DNA of 34,215 nucleotides from an uncultured Alphaproteobacteria bacterium (GTDB lineage Bacteria > Pseudomonadota > Alphaproteobacteria > RF32 > CAG-239): contig CALXTL010000021.1 of NCBI GenBank assembly GCA_944391445.1, forward strand, positions 1 to 34,215. Direction: 5' to 3'. Position 1 is the stretch's first letter, and each line of letters opens with the position of its first letter. The translations under genes were made by a program, and so were the position numbers. The notes beneath the pieces were generated by a model, which saw only the letters and a program-made list of their open reading frames with translations, had not been told where the DNA came from and searched no databases. Shown here piece by piece: positions 6,726-15,395 of this stretch.

Positions 6726-8250
6726 AACGAAACCCCGTGTCATACCATTCGATCAGATTGCCGCTGGTCTTGGTTTTGAAAACAACGCTGGCTTTAAACC
6801 CTGTGGCCGAATTGGCAATCCAGCGCGATTGTATTTTTCCTTTGAGTGTGGCCCATTTGGTACCAATCGGATTAGCCAACGAACTCCATTTGACTTTATT
6901 CCACTTGCTCAGGCTGGCCCGATCTATATTTTCTGCATAGTTCATCTGCCTTTCTTCAAAATCCATATTGGTATAAACAACCAGAGCATACTTGGCTGAA
7001 GCCCGGGTACGCGGATTGATTAACTGAATTTTTTTGAGATTTACCGAGCCCAGATTAGAATAAGCCTGTTCAACGCTGCCGAGAATCGGTGTCTTATCAT
7101 CGGCATAGCCTTCGTCAAACAAATACACTCCCTGATCAGAGCCAAAATACAGTCTGTCCTGATACAGCCCCCAGCAATGCGAGCGAATGTTGGTGAACCG
7201 GCACCAGGCGCCGCTGCTGACATTAACAACATGCTGTTCAAACTGTTCGGAAACCGGGACATTGAACAAAGCATAACCCATGCGTCCATATATGAGACTT
7301 TGCCATCCGCGCTTATACTTCCCGTGTAATGTCCGGTTCAAAACCAACCCTCTGATTTTGTCTGAAAAAGCAATTTGCGACGCGTTGGCTCTGTCTATAG
7401 ACAAAGCTCTGGACAGCGGCATGTAGCCGTCTTCGGAAATAATGACGACATCTCCCTGATACTGCATCGTACATTTGTAACCAATCGGCTTGCTCATGCG
7501 ATAGACACCCCGCAGGCTCCAGTCATCCATGCTGGTCGGATCACTGCCGGCATAAACGGCGACCTCTCCTTCCGAAGTGATAAATGCCGTCAGATCATCA
7601 ATCCCGTGTCCGCCATCCTGCGTCCAGGCACAAATTGCCATCAGCCGGCCGCCGCGACGCATCACGGTTGAGAGATCAAACTTAATCAATGTCCCCTGAA
7701 TATTGCCCGCTTCCTCACCGTACCAGGCATTCAACGTGCCTTTCTCTACAAAAAAGAGCCGCTGTTTGATCAGCGCGACATTGACTAATTTTGACGGCAG
7801 AAGCCCTTCCCCTGTAAAAGATGCATTTTCCAGTACAGGTTCGTTTTCCTGCAGATAAAACACTTGCGGCGTGTCTGTGCCGTTGACCAAAAACACCCGA
7901 TCCTTAAACTGGCAAGACTGCCAATCGGATAAAGAAAAACCTTCTTTCAGCAATGTTGTCTGCACTGATGAGCTGATATCCCAAACCTTGCCGCCGCCGC
8001 AGGCCAGAAAACAAGCGGTATCGCCGTAGTTATATGAAACCAGCGTTTCTATTTTTGCAGACAGCATCACATAAGGCGTGTAGCCTTTACGCAAGATGAT
8101 CTTGGTTTCTTGCGGCAAATAGTTATCCATCACAATTGCGTCAGTCTCCGGCATGGTATCCAGACTGTCCCGCACATTCAAACCGCCAATCGGCGCCGGC
8201 AGCGTATAATTTCGCGATTTGGCGCGGCGGTTAATCGGTCGTTGTAACAT
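6700..8250 (-). CDS. P22 gp10-like tail hub / packaged-DNA stabilisation protein
   Basis: A 516-residue, beta-rich protein with repeated blade-like units (YNYGDTACFLACGGGKVWDIS, CQFKDRVFLVNG, YQDRLYFGSDQGVYLFDEG), as expected for the propeller-like tail hub of P22-type phages. It opens with LPAPIGGLNVRDSLDTMPETDAIVMDNYLP, a start I associate with podoviral proteins in this slot. It follows the adaptor gene with a 20-nt overlap and has a perfect GGAGGTGA box before the ATG at 8250. The protein should close the portal after packaging and hold the fibres or needle. Assignment is by position, size and pattern. Confidence 0.75.
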   Translation of the reverse strand: MLQRPINRRAKSRNYTLPAPIGGLNVRDSLDTMPETDAIVMDNYLPQETKIILRKGYTPYVMLSAKIETLVSYNYGDTACFLACGGGKVWDISSSVQTTLLKEGFSLSDWQSCQFKDRVFLVNGTDTPQVFYLQENEPVLENASFTGEGLLPSKLVNVALIKQRLFFVEKGTLNAWYGEEAGNIQGTLIKFDLSTVMRRGGRLMAICAWTQDGGHGIDDLTAFITSEGEVAVYAGSDPTSMDDWSLRGVYRMSKPIGYKCTMQYQGDVVIISEDGYMPLSRALSIDRANASQIAFSDKIRGLVLNRTLHGKYKRGWQSLIYGRMGYALFNVPVSEQFEQHVVNVSSGAWCRFTNIRSHCWGLYQDRLYFGSDQGVYLFDEGYADDKTPILGSVEQAYSNLGSVNLKKIQLINPRTRASAKYALVVYTNMDFEERQMNYAENIDRASLSKWNKVKWSSLANPIGTKWATLKGKIQSRWIANSATGFKASVVFKTKTSGNLIEWYDTGFRYEQGDSIL

Positions 8251-8950
8251 GGATTGTCACCTCCCCCAATCCGGCATAAGGCAAGCTTCCTGCCAATAAA
8301 ATATCGCCGCCGGCCGTGCCGGATGCCAAACGTTCGCGCAGCGCCTTTTCATATTCATGATATTCTTCCGCGTAATCCATACCGTTACGTTTGAGCCAGC
8401 GCCAGATAAGTCCTTTACGGACAAGATATTCATCAAAAACAGGTATATCCGTATTTTTGTCTGCCGAAGGCTTGCCGAGACCGACAAAATTTTTCCCGCC
8501 CTCACGCACGGTGGTATTTGCACGGTATTGAAAAACAATAGCGACCTCATCCTGCGGCGGCGTCAAAAATTTGATAAATCCGTTTTGAATTTTGAACTTG
8601 AGATTAAGCGACGGACAGTTCAAATATTTTTCACGCATCCATTGCTCCGAGGTGATGGCACCTATGACTTTTTCGGCTTTATCCCGCACATAAATGGTAT
8701 TATTGAGCAAACAATAAAAATCCGGGCAGAAATCGGCAATCAGATAATCACCTCGTCCGGCCCGGGTCGTGATTCGTCCTTCCTTTGTCAACTCAGGCCA
8801 GTCGCCATAACGAAGCAAACTGTCCAATGTATCTCTGAGCAAACTTAAAAACACCGCTTCCTGCTGCGAACTCCCGGAAAACAGATCCTGCGGCGGCTGA
8901 GCTGCAACAAGCGCGGCAACGTCCTGACATATTGCTAAGATATTTTTCAA
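8231..8950 (-). CDS. head-to-tail adaptor protein (P22 gp4 / gp11-like)
   Basis: A 239-residue mostly helical protein. The N-terminus has a helix with LRDTLDSLLRYGDWPELTKEGRI, a middle beta section, and then FDEYLVRKGLIWRWLKRNGMDYAEEYHEYEKALRERLAS, the helical pattern of tail tubular A or adaptor proteins. It sits between the coat region and the gp10-like gene, exactly where the portal adaptor belongs. The start is TTG at 8950, with AGGAG 7 nt upstream and a TTGA overlap with the previous stop. No ATG fits better. Confidence 0.72.
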   Translation of the reverse strand: MKNILAICQDVAALVAAQPPQDLFSGSSQQEAVFLSLLRDTLDSLLRYGDWPELTKEGRITTRAGRGDYLIADFCPDFYCLLNNTIYVRDKAEKVIGAITSEQWMREKYLNCPSLNLKFKIQNGFIKFLTPPQDEVAIVFQYRANTTVREGGKNFVGLGKPSADKNTDIPVFDEYLVRKGLIWRWLKRNGMDYAEEYHEYEKALRERLASGTAGGDILLAGSLPYAGLGEVTIHVTTTD

Positions 8951-9516
8951 CTTTTTTCTCCTCCGGATTTTTGTCTGCGGGCAGAAACATTTTTGCGTAA
9001 GGCTGCAATATCTTCTTCAAGCTTGTTTATACGCGCCTGATATTGCTCTTCACGCTGGCGCCATTTCTCAATGCAAAGATTATCTCCGGCTCTTTCAACA
9101 AATTTGCGCGCCTGATCTCTTTCTTTGCGAATGCCGAGTGTTTCAGCCTTATCGTCATCCAGAGCACTCAGACTTTCAACACTGTAAATGCCCCGCACTT
9201 TCAAAGCTTCTATTTCCGGTTTGCTGAGAAAGGCAAATTGCTCCAACGGCGTGCCTTCAGCCGCTTGCCTGCGTGCCTGTTGGTAGTGCGCATATTCCTG
9301 CGGAAAGCGGCGTATCTTATCAATTGTTGCCGGTTGATCAAAAATTTCCGACACATTGTCCTTAAGGCGTATCTCGCAGAAGCATACTTCTGCAAATACC
9401 GGAAAACCCTGCGCATCTAATTTATCTGTTTTGACCGTGCGATCATAGAAACGGGCCGAGACCCCCTCTTCGGCAACATGCCCTGTCGTAAAGTGACTAA
9501 AACTGTTGAAATCCAT
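8947..9516 (-). CDS. conserved phage protein of the head region, function unknown
   Basis: A 189-residue protein with three parts. An N-terminal beta segment contains ARFYDRTVKTDKLDAQGFPVF. A central part contains FLSKPEIEALKVRGIYSVESLSALDD, which reads like a helix-hairpin-helix. A C-terminal coiled coil (KWRQREEQYQARINKLEEDIAALRKN) has a basic end. I recall similar proteins next to coat genes in alphaproteobacterial phages, but no function. It may be a head-completion or capsid accessory protein. It is coupled to the adaptor gene by TTGA. Confidence 0.65.
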   Translation of the reverse strand: MDFNSFSHFTTGHVAEEGVSARFYDRTVKTDKLDAQGFPVFAEVCFCEIRLKDNVSEIFDQPATIDKIRRFPQEYAHYQQARRQAAEGTPLEQFAFLSKPEIEALKVRGIYSVESLSALDDDKAETLGIRKERDQARKFVERAGDNLCIEKWRQREEQYQARINKLEEDIAALRKNVSARRQKSGGEKS

Positions 9517-9535
9517 CTTTTTCTCCGTTTAACAA

Positions 9536-9568
9536 GCCCCTCTCCCGTGTACATAACGAGAGAGGGGC
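9536..9568 (-). terminator. hairpin between coat gene and downstream head genes
   Basis: A 9-bp stem (GCCCCTCTC at 9536-9544 with GAGAGGGGC at 9560-9568) and a 15-nt loop lie 22 bp after the coat stop. The minus strand has no long T run after it, so it may be a leaky terminator or an mRNA-stabilising hairpin that raises coat level over the genes after it. Confidence 0.5.
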
Positions 9569-9589
9569 AGACCTCATGTTAATCTGATC

Positions 9590-10573
9590 TTAATTTGTAT
9601 TTGATGCGGTGTAGTCAATCAACACACCCTGAAGCGATGCGTTGGACATGGTCATATTGCCGGCCCAGCCGATAATTTTGTAAAGCGCATCCTGATTGAC
9701 AGCCATACGATCGCCGCCGATAACCTTCATATTACGGTCTTTGTGGCTGCGCAGATACAAGTAATCCGTGTTGAGAAAATACATCTTCTTGTCCGGACAA
9801 CGTCCTCCCTGGCCACCGTCAAAAACAACATCGGCTCCTTTGAACTTGAGATTCTGAAAACCGGCATCGGCCAGTTTGGAATCTACAAAGCGCTGCTGCG
9901 GCATCAAAGATGCTTCATACATACTGTAGAGCTCATTGCCGCAAACAATCAGATCCGGTTTATCGGCGCCACGGCTTAAACTAAGATACATTTTATCCAT
10001 GGCCGGACGGATGGTATCTGTTGTCAGCGCCGCCGTCATGGTTGTCGATTTATTGCGCCAAAACTCATTGCCGGAAGTGGCGCGATTGATGCCGCCGACT
10101 GTACCGGTTGCCGGACTGTCTGCCACCAGCAATGCCAAACCGCCAATAGCTTTCCCCGAAGATTCGGTGCCATCACCGTAAACCGCTGCCGCCATTTTGT
10201 TGCTCATGGTTTTCATGGCATTGTCGACACGCTTCTCAAACAAGTCAATCACTTGCTCGCGGCCGGCATTTTTCAAAATATCTTCACCGGAAATTGCCAC
10301 CGGAACAGCACATAGTTTAAGGCTGAATTCAGCCGCCGAAAACAGTTGCTTTGGGGTGTAGGTGATGGTGTCATATCCGGAATACCAGGTCATATCGCCT
10401 TCGCCGTATTCCAGTTCTTCCAAAATTTTTGAACCGCCGGAAATCGGGCGAATTTTTCCTTTTTCTTTCAAACGATTCAGCAACGCCGAATTTTCACTGA
10501 CATTATCGGCCAGTTTGCCGGAACGGCTTTCCAGCGTTGTGGTCAGAACATCATTATAGTCTGTATTGGGCAT
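9590..10573 (-). CDS. major capsid (coat) protein
   Basis: A 327-residue HK97-fold candidate coat protein. It begins MPNTDYNDVLTTTLESRSGKLADNVSENSALLNRLKEKG, the opening of a known phage coat family. It then shows a typical N-arm, E-loop-like DMTWYSGYDTITYTPKQLFSAAEF, and a P-domain helix EQVIDLFEKRVDNAMKTMSNKMAAAVYGDG. The ending has KVIGGDRMAVNQDALYKIIGWAGNMTMSN. It follows a scaffold-like gene by 26 bp and precedes a hairpin. The AAGGAA box fits the ATG at 10573. There is no fused delta domain or protease, so a separate scaffold is expected and is present. Confidence 0.85.
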   Translation of the reverse strand: MPNTDYNDVLTTTLESRSGKLADNVSENSALLNRLKEKGKIRPISGGSKILEELEYGEGDMTWYSGYDTITYTPKQLFSAAEFSLKLCAVPVAISGEDILKNAGREQVIDLFEKRVDNAMKTMSNKMAAAVYGDGTESSGKAIGGLALLVADSPATGTVGGINRATSGNEFWRNKSTTMTAALTTDTIRPAMDKMYLSLSRGADKPDLIVCGNELYSMYEASLMPQQRFVDSKLADAGFQNLKFKGADVVFDGGQGGRCPDKKMYFLNTDYLYLRSHKDRNMKVIGGDRMAVNQDALYKIIGWAGNMTMSNASLQGVLIDYTASNTN

Positions 10574-10599
10574 AGATTATTTTCCTTTGCTAAAAAAAG

Positions 10600-11244
10600 T
10601 TAGTCATATTCAGCCATTTTAAGCTCCAGAACCTCGCGGGTGGACAACTCGGACAAATCTTTGCGCGAATTTTTGCCGCGCGGCGCAAACGAGGCATCTT
10701 TGGCCTTTTGCGCTTCGGCAAGTTTTTGCGATTGCTCCCGACTGTTTTGCACCAGCATGCGCAGGTCTTGCAGTTCTGTTTCCAACCGTTCCATTCTGGA
10801 TTTGATATCGGCCTCAGCCGATGCGGACTCTTCGGGCACCGTTTTTCCGGAGGCGCCGTAAAGTTCGCTCAGATAACGCAGAGCTGCCTGAGGGTCGGAG
10901 TCCAGCGCATCGTCAATTTTGGCCATGGTCTCTACCCATTCTCGCGGTTTTTTAATGCCATGACGGTACAGACGCTCGGCCCGACAGCCGAAAATTTCGT
11001 CAATCCAGCGTTTGGCATTAAGCTCATTGTTGATTTTTGAAAAGCCGCGTTCTATCTCGCTTTCCCGCTCATGCAAATATCGGCGCAGAGCCGGCGGCAG
11101 GGTTTTGAAAACAGCAGCATATTCTTTTTTATAAGATTTTGGCAATTCCAGATAAATGTCTGCAATTGCTTCTTTTTCCGTTTTTTCCGGCGATGAAACT
11201 TCAACGACTGCCGGCTCGGAATTTTGCTTTTTGAGATTTGGCAT
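10600..11244 (-). CDS. capsid scaffolding protein
   Basis: About 214 residues from the ATG at 11244, which has AAGGAG 8 nt upstream. The open frame to 11283 lies inside the previous gene and lacks an SD. The protein is very charged. Its N-terminal half is helical (IYLELPKSYKKEYAAVFKTLPPALRRYL). A coiled coil follows (ADIKSRMERLETELQDLRML), then a basic/polar region (APRGKNSRKDLSE) and an acidic C-terminus. Composition and position directly before the coat gene match P22-type scaffolds, which organise the procapsid and then leave it. There is no sequence signature, so the role is by context. Confidence 0.72.
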   Translation of the reverse strand: MPNLKKQNSEPAVVEVSSPEKTEKEAIADIYLELPKSYKKEYAAVFKTLPPALRRYLHERESEIERGFSKINNELNAKRWIDEIFGCRAERLYRHGIKKPREWVETMAKIDDALDSDPQAALRYLSELYGASGKTVPEESASAEADIKSRMERLETELQDLRMLVQNSREQSQKLAEAQKAKDASFAPRGKNSRKDLSELSTREVLELKMAEYD

Positions 11245-11467
11245 TCCAGATACTCCTTTTGTAATGAAATAAAAATTCCGCAAACAAATCTTTGCGGTGT
11301 TTGGCTTCCCGGCGAAGAGCAGATTTTCTCCACCAGTCGGCCGAATAATCGGCGCTCATGGTCATGCCATGTTCGCGCAGATAGTGTTCCAGCTCGCGGA
11401 AAGAAGACACAATCGTGCCGTCTTCCAACCGCAAAGCGTCAGTCCAGGGACGGTTGAAATAAGTCAT
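11201..11467 (-). CDS. small conserved phage protein, function unknown
   Basis: An 88-residue protein with NRPWTDALRLEDGTIVSSFRELEHYLREHG, a short pattern I have seen in small proteins upstream of phage scaffolds, and then a basic helix (WRKSALRREAKHRKDLFAEFLFHYKRS). It overlaps the scaffold start by 44 nt, and a GGAGAG box precedes the ATG at 11467. It may be a capsid assembly accessory protein. No function is claimed. Confidence 0.6.
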   Translation of the reverse strand: MTYFNRPWTDALRLEDGTIVSSFRELEHYLREHGMTMSADYSADWWRKSALRREAKHRKDLFAEFLFHYKRSIWNAKSQKAKFRAGSR

Positions 11468-11488
11468 GATTCTCTCCGTTATGGTATT

Positions 11489-11695
11489 TCAGATAAAATC
11501 AACCAGAATTTGCTTGTATTTTTCAGCATTTTCACCGCCCTCGCGGATTTTATCCTGAAGCAGGGCCAAGACTCTGGCCTTGCCCATGGAGGCGGAAATT
11601 GCTGCCGACGGCGATTCATTTTTCAAAGCCAGAAGTCTGGCCTCTTCTAATTCTTCTATGATTTGCTCCAGATCCGGTTTTTTCTTCCTGCTCAT
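11489..11695 (-). CDS. small protein resembling terminase small-subunit core
   Basis: A 68-residue protein with LEQIIEELEEARLLALKNESPSAAISASMGKARVLALL. This resembles the central helices of many small terminase subunits (a helix pair with a PSAA motif before a Met-Gly-Lys-Ala turn). The DNA-binding N-terminal HTH found in full TerS proteins is missing, as is the usual position before the large subunit; the gene lies after the portal. It could be a minimal TerS, an assembly domain only, or an unrelated helical protein. Confidence 0.5.
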   Translation of the reverse strand: MSRKKKPDLEQIIEELEEARLLALKNESPSAAISASMGKARVLALLQDKIREGGENAEKYKQILVDFI

Positions 11696-11736
11696 CTTTG
11701 CAAACTTCTCCTTTTGTCTTGACTCTGCCTCCGGTT

Positions 11737-13647
11737 TTAATCAAATCCTTTAACCAATCCGGTGGTGATATTCGTATTTGTCTTGACTGGAAACGGCTGT
11801 TTGTCGGTAATGACAACCGGCGCGGCAACAGTTGCTTTGCGGCGATCGGAGATTTCTTCCGTTTTGAGTTTTGTCTGCAAATTCATTTCCTTATTTGTCA
11901 GTTCCAGCTTGGCTTTTTCCGCATTGGCCTTAATCTCCAATTCCCGCGCTTTGAGACGATTTTTGTCACGCTCGATTTCCAGCTTCTGGTGTTCGATTTC
12001 TTGCTGCGGATCCTGCTGCAGCGGCTCCGGACGGTTGAGCTCTGCTTCAATATCGGCAAATACTTTTTCCAGCACGGTTTCAAACATTCTGGCCTTGGGC
12101 AAACTGCCGCATACCGCACTAATCATCTGCTTGTATAAAGGCAAAAACAGCGGCTGCTGACTGACAACCGGCAATGCTGCCGTGATCAAATCATTGACCG
12201 CCGACACGCCTTTTTGCAGTTCATTGTTTTCTTCTTTCAGATTAAAAATATTATCGCTTTCAATATGCAGCACCATGTCACGCAATTTATCATTTTTAAG
12301 TATCTTTACTGCCGCAAGCGCCTGTTCTTTTTGGCTCTTTTCTTCTTCACTCAGAAAAGATAACAATGTGTCGACGGAAAACATTTCGCAAATAATCTCT
12401 GCCTTGAGACGAAAAACGTCCGAGATAAAACGCTGCATGTCATTTTGGCGATCTTGGTTGCGCAATGTACCGAAGTTCGTCTTTTGTGTTACGGCTGTTG
12501 CCGTTTCCGCCGCATCTGCCGAGCCGCGCATGATGTCCGACACGCCGGTTATTTCGTAAATCTGCGTGATGATATCCTGCCGACGCTGTGCCAACTGCTG
12601 CAGCGCAGATATATACTGTTCAATCGGCACGAAATCGATAATGCCGCGCAGGCCGCCGGCATCTTTCAGGCGCTCAAAATCTTTGGCCGCCACCAAAGTG
12701 ACATCTTTGTTCATGATATTGGCCAATTCCGGGAAAGAATTGTCATATGCGCCACTGACTTTTAACGCCCGCATGGTCAACTTCATCCGGGTATTGATAC
12801 CGTTCAATTCGTTAAGCAATTCACGAATCAGACAATAATCAGGAACCGGAATAATGCTGTCATTGGTCAAAGTTGCAAATATCGGTTTGGGGCAAGGGAA
12901 AAAACCTTCCGTCTGCAGCGGATTGTCGCATACTTTCAAAAAATCAGCGCTTTTTTCTTTGGTCAACCAATAAACTTTACGACTTGGTTTATCCCAAATT
13001 TCATAGACGCAGATTTCTCGGGAGCGGTTATCCTTTCCGCCGATGCCAACCAATTCTGCACAGCACTCGTGTCCAAAATTTTCAGCCAGCTCCTGCCGGC
13101 TCATGTATATTTTCCGTGCAACCCAGGAGACATCCTCCCAAATGCCGACTTTGTCACAATCTGCCAAAAAGTGCTCCGGATTAACATATTGTGACACAAC
13201 TTTCTCACCACTTTTGAGTTCCAGACTACACTCGGGATTGCAGATATCCGGAACAGAAGAAAATTCCGGCTCATAATGTTCCCACAAAATTCCGCAACCA
13301 CTGATGAGAAAATCATTGCGCGCATATTTGATAACGCTGTCAAAATCAAACTGCCGCAAATTCCAGCTTAGTGCACGCGACAAAATACGACAGGCCAGTT
13401 TCTGCGCCTCCCCTGGTGCCGGATCCGCCCGATCGACATAGGGCTTGGGCTGCTTGAAATACAAAAACGGTTTCTGCGTCTCAACGCCTGCCCAGAAAAT
13501 GTTATAACGCCCTTCGGTTTTGGAGCTGCCGGCATTATCTTTGTAAAATTCTCTGGTCTCGCGCACCAGAGCATAATATTTTTCATATTGCTTTTCCGCA
13601 GCCGTAATTTTGCCGATCCATTCTTCAACCAAATCTGCATTACTCAT
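11737..13647 (-). CDS. portal protein (P22 type)
   Basis: A 636-residue protein from the ATG at 13647. The frame stays open to 13791 but the true start follows a GGAGTG box and overlaps the GroES-like stop by 8 nt. The N-terminal region (EYYALVRETREFYKDN-like stem, then YNIFWAGVETQKPFLYFKQPKPYVDR) and the middle part match podoviral portals. The latter has FDSVIKYARNDFLISGCGILWEHYEPEF, then EISGVSDIMRGSADAAETATAVTQKTNFG-type sequence. Residues ~548-597 form a long charged coiled coil (QEIEHQKLEIERDKNRLKAR and after), like the helical barrel at the C-terminus of P22 gp1. The dodecameric ring would be the DNA gate, docking the terminase and adaptor. It is slightly shorter than P22 gp1. Confidence 0.88.
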   Translation of the reverse strand: MSNADLVEEWIGKITAAEKQYEKYYALVRETREFYKDNAGSSKTEGRYNIFWAGVETQKPFLYFKQPKPYVDRADPAPGEAQKLACRILSRALSWNLRQFDFDSVIKYARNDFLISGCGILWEHYEPEFSSVPDICNPECSLELKSGEKVVSQYVNPEHFLADCDKVGIWEDVSWVARKIYMSRQELAENFGHECCAELVGIGGKDNRSREICVYEIWDKPSRKVYWLTKEKSADFLKVCDNPLQTEGFFPCPKPIFATLTNDSIIPVPDYCLIRELLNELNGINTRMKLTMRALKVSGAYDNSFPELANIMNKDVTLVAAKDFERLKDAGGLRGIIDFVPIEQYISALQQLAQRRQDIITQIYEITGVSDIMRGSADAAETATAVTQKTNFGTLRNQDRQNDMQRFISDVFRLKAEIICEMFSVDTLLSFLSEEEKSQKEQALAAVKILKNDKLRDMVLHIESDNIFNLKEENNELQKGVSAVNDLITAALPVVSQQPLFLPLYKQMISAVCGSLPKARMFETVLEKVFADIEAELNRPEPLQQDPQQEIEHQKLEIERDKNRLKARELEIKANAEKAKLELTNKEMNLQTKLKTEEISDRRKATVAAPVVITDKQPFPVKTNTNITTGLVKGFD

Positions 13648-13897
13648 CTTCAAACACTCCCAATAAAGAACTTTCCCGTACAACGACGACATTTTTATCG
13701 TAGCCCGGGAGTTCATCAAAAACATGAAATAAAACTTTTTGCCCGGGCTTGACTGACGAAACCTCCGGCCCGACGGCCTCAATACGGCCAACAGTCGGCG
13801 GATTATCTATTGATTCAGGTATAAAAATACCGCCTTGCGCGGCGGTTTGCGGTTCAATGCGGATAAATACCCGATCCAAAACAGCTTTTACTACCAT
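13640..13897 (-). CDS. phage-encoded GroES-like co-chaperonin
   Basis: An 85-residue Cpn10-fold protein. Hallmarks are VLDRVFIRIEP at the N-terminus, a mobile loop ending GGIFIPES (hydrophobic tripeptide for GroEL contact), TVGRIEAVGPEVSSVKPGQKVLFHVF, and the C-terminal VVVVRESSLLGVFED. These match GroES RVxVR, GGI, GxVVAVGxG, GDxVLF and RESDILGV positions. It lies between large terminase (7-nt overlap) and portal (8-nt overlap), so it belongs to the head operon. It probably retunes the host GroEL chamber for coat or portal folding, as T4 gp31 does; that role is inferred. The roof loop is shorter than in E. coli GroES. Confidence 0.88.
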   Translation of the reverse strand: MVVKAVLDRVFIRIEPQTAAQGGIFIPESIDNPPTVGRIEAVGPEVSSVKPGQKVLFHVFDELPGYDKNVVVVRESSLLGVFEDE

Positions 13898-15237
13898 TCA
13901 TTGCTCCTTTGTTGCTGTGTGAATAAATCATTATATGTCAGCCGTCCGTTGCCATATAGCCTTGGCTCGCCATCATCATATACCGGTTCGGCAAACGTCA
14001 GCGCCAAAGCGTCGGCCTTATCCGGCGAACGGCCAAGACGTTTTTTTATTTCCTCTTTTTCTTCTAACTGCAGACGACCGTGGCGGTCATATCGCTTATT
14101 GACGGCGCATAGGTCTTCAAAAAGTTCTTCATCACGGGGCAACTGTACCGGCGGCCGTGATGCCAGCCAGTCGCGCACAGCATCCCACATTTCGGCACGA
14201 CGATTGAAATAGCGTTCATTCTGACGAGCTTTCTCTCCAAAATAAACTCCGCGGATAATCTCGCTAAAACCACGGTCTTTCAAAATATCGTAAACACCAG
14301 CGCCTTGACCGCCGATATCCATAAAAATACGCTTCGGATGCAGTTTCTGAATAAACCCGTGTGCCAAATTGGCAACATCGACATTATCAAGTTTGGCATA
14401 ACTTTCAAAACGCTGACACCAGCGTCCTCTCCGAAAACAAAAAGATGTTTTATCATCTCCAAATCGCGCGATATCCAACCCTATCACCAAAGGCGACGAT
14501 ATTTCCGAAATTTTTGGTTCAAATGCTTCGCGGACCAGATGTGAAGCGATCAGCTTGCAATGTCCCTGGCGCAACGGCTCCCCCAGCCAGATATGCGCAT
14601 AATCATCCGGATTGTTCTGCCGGCAGGCTTCCGCTTGAATTTTGAGTTCTTCCGGACAAAAGGGATTGTCATAATAATTGACTTTACGCACCAGAGTTCT
14701 GGCATCCGGTTTGCTTGCCAGAACCACCCACAAAGCATCGTTTTCATTTTCACGATTCATGGATATCCATATTTCCGAACCATCTTTGCGGATGGTCGGG
14801 CTCAGAATATCCCACGATTTTTTGGTGATGGTCTGCGCTTCTTCAATCCAGGCAATATCCACCCCTTCAAGCGATTTGATATTATTGACATCCTGATCAC
14901 GCAAACCGCGGAAAATAAAACGGCTGCCGGTGAACCTGTTTTCAATTTTGTTTTCAAAAATTTTATAATCATTCAATCCCCAGGCGGAAATCCGGTCGCA
15001 TAAAAGTTTATAAACCGAATCTTTTATCGAATCCTGAATTTCCCGCAGGCAGGCAATAAACAATTTTTCCTGGCGGGCCTTCAGCAACAAACTGTCTGCA
15101 AAAGCATAAGATTTTCCGCCGCCGCGACCGCCATAATAAAACTTGATTCGATAAGTTTCGCTCAGCAAAGGTTTAAATACTTCAGCAATTTCTATCCGCA
15201 AGGTTGGCGTGTTTTTGCTCTTTTCCTCTTCTGACAT
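13891..15237 (-). CDS. terminase large subunit (PBSX/Terminase_3 type)
   Basis: A 448-residue DNA-packaging motor. The ATPase half has Walker A GGRGGGKS at 36-43 and Walker B with catalytic Glu at ~128-134 (IAWIEEA), then SPTIRKDGSEIWISMN as coupling motif. The RNase H-like nuclease half has D255 in IGLDIARFGDD, D307 in IFMDIGGQG and D406/D409 in SPDKADALALTF. All three metal-binding acids are present, so it should cut DNA and package by headful or cos. It is the first gene of the late operon, with a leader containing a promoter, a repressor-type operator and a terminator. The ATG at 15237 is preceded by GGAAAAG. Confidence 0.93.
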   Translation of the reverse strand: MSEEEKSKNTPTLRIEIAEVFKPLLSETYRIKFYYGGRGGGKSYAFADSLLLKARQEKLFIACLREIQDSIKDSVYKLLCDRISAWGLNDYKIFENKIENRFTGSRFIFRGLRDQDVNNIKSLEGVDIAWIEEAQTITKKSWDILSPTIRKDGSEIWISMNRENENDALWVVLASKPDARTLVRKVNYYDNPFCPEELKIQAEACRQNNPDDYAHIWLGEPLRQGHCKLIASHLVREAFEPKISEISSPLVIGLDIARFGDDKTSFCFRRGRWCQRFESYAKLDNVDVANLAHGFIQKLHPKRIFMDIGGQGAGVYDILKDRGFSEIIRGVYFGEKARQNERYFNRRAEMWDAVRDWLASRPPVQLPRDEELFEDLCAVNKRYDRHGRLQLEEKEEIKKRLGRSPDKADALALTFAEPVYDDGEPRLYGNGRLTYNDLFTQQQRSNEW

Positions 15238-15337
15238 ATCTTTTCCGGCCTAATATAAAAAAAACCGCACGCGGCGGCTCAATATAAAAAACAAAACCGC
15301 GACCGCGCATCTGCACAAGAAGCAATTTTTGCTTATA

Positions 15338-15367
15338 TAAAAAAACTGCCGGCTTCTCTCCGACAGT
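15338..15367 (-). terminator. leader terminator just after the late promoter
   Basis: On the minus strand ACTGTCGG / CCGGCAGT form an 8-bp stem (one G-U) with a 7-nt loop, followed by seven Ts. It begins ~22 bp after the expected start of the late promoter and lies before the terminase gene. Two further short GC-rich stems followed by T runs (around 15283-15307 and 15257-15277) come after it. It could also end the 146-aa regulator transcript. Confidence 0.7.
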
Positions 15368-15372
15368 ATATA

Positions 15373-15385
15373 TACAAATTTCGTA
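15373..15385. promoter_or_regulatory. repressor operator O1
   Basis: TACAAATTTCGTA belongs to a set of six 13-bp sites of form TAC-N5-TCGTA around the repressor gene. It covers about +4 to +16 of the late promoter, so a bound repressor would block the structural operon. It is less symmetrical than O2, O5 and O6. Confidence 0.55.
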
Positions 15386-15395
15386 TTATATTTTT

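Noticed and set aside
13648..13791. Upstream extension of the portal frame
   Set aside because: It covers the GroES-like gene in another frame and has no SD; portal similarity begins at the ATG at 13647.
15249..15310. Two short repeats of an AATATAAAAAA-ACCGC type as a CRISPR or iteron array
   Set aside because: There are only two imperfect copies with no regular spacer; better explained as T-run terminator-like structures on the minus strand.
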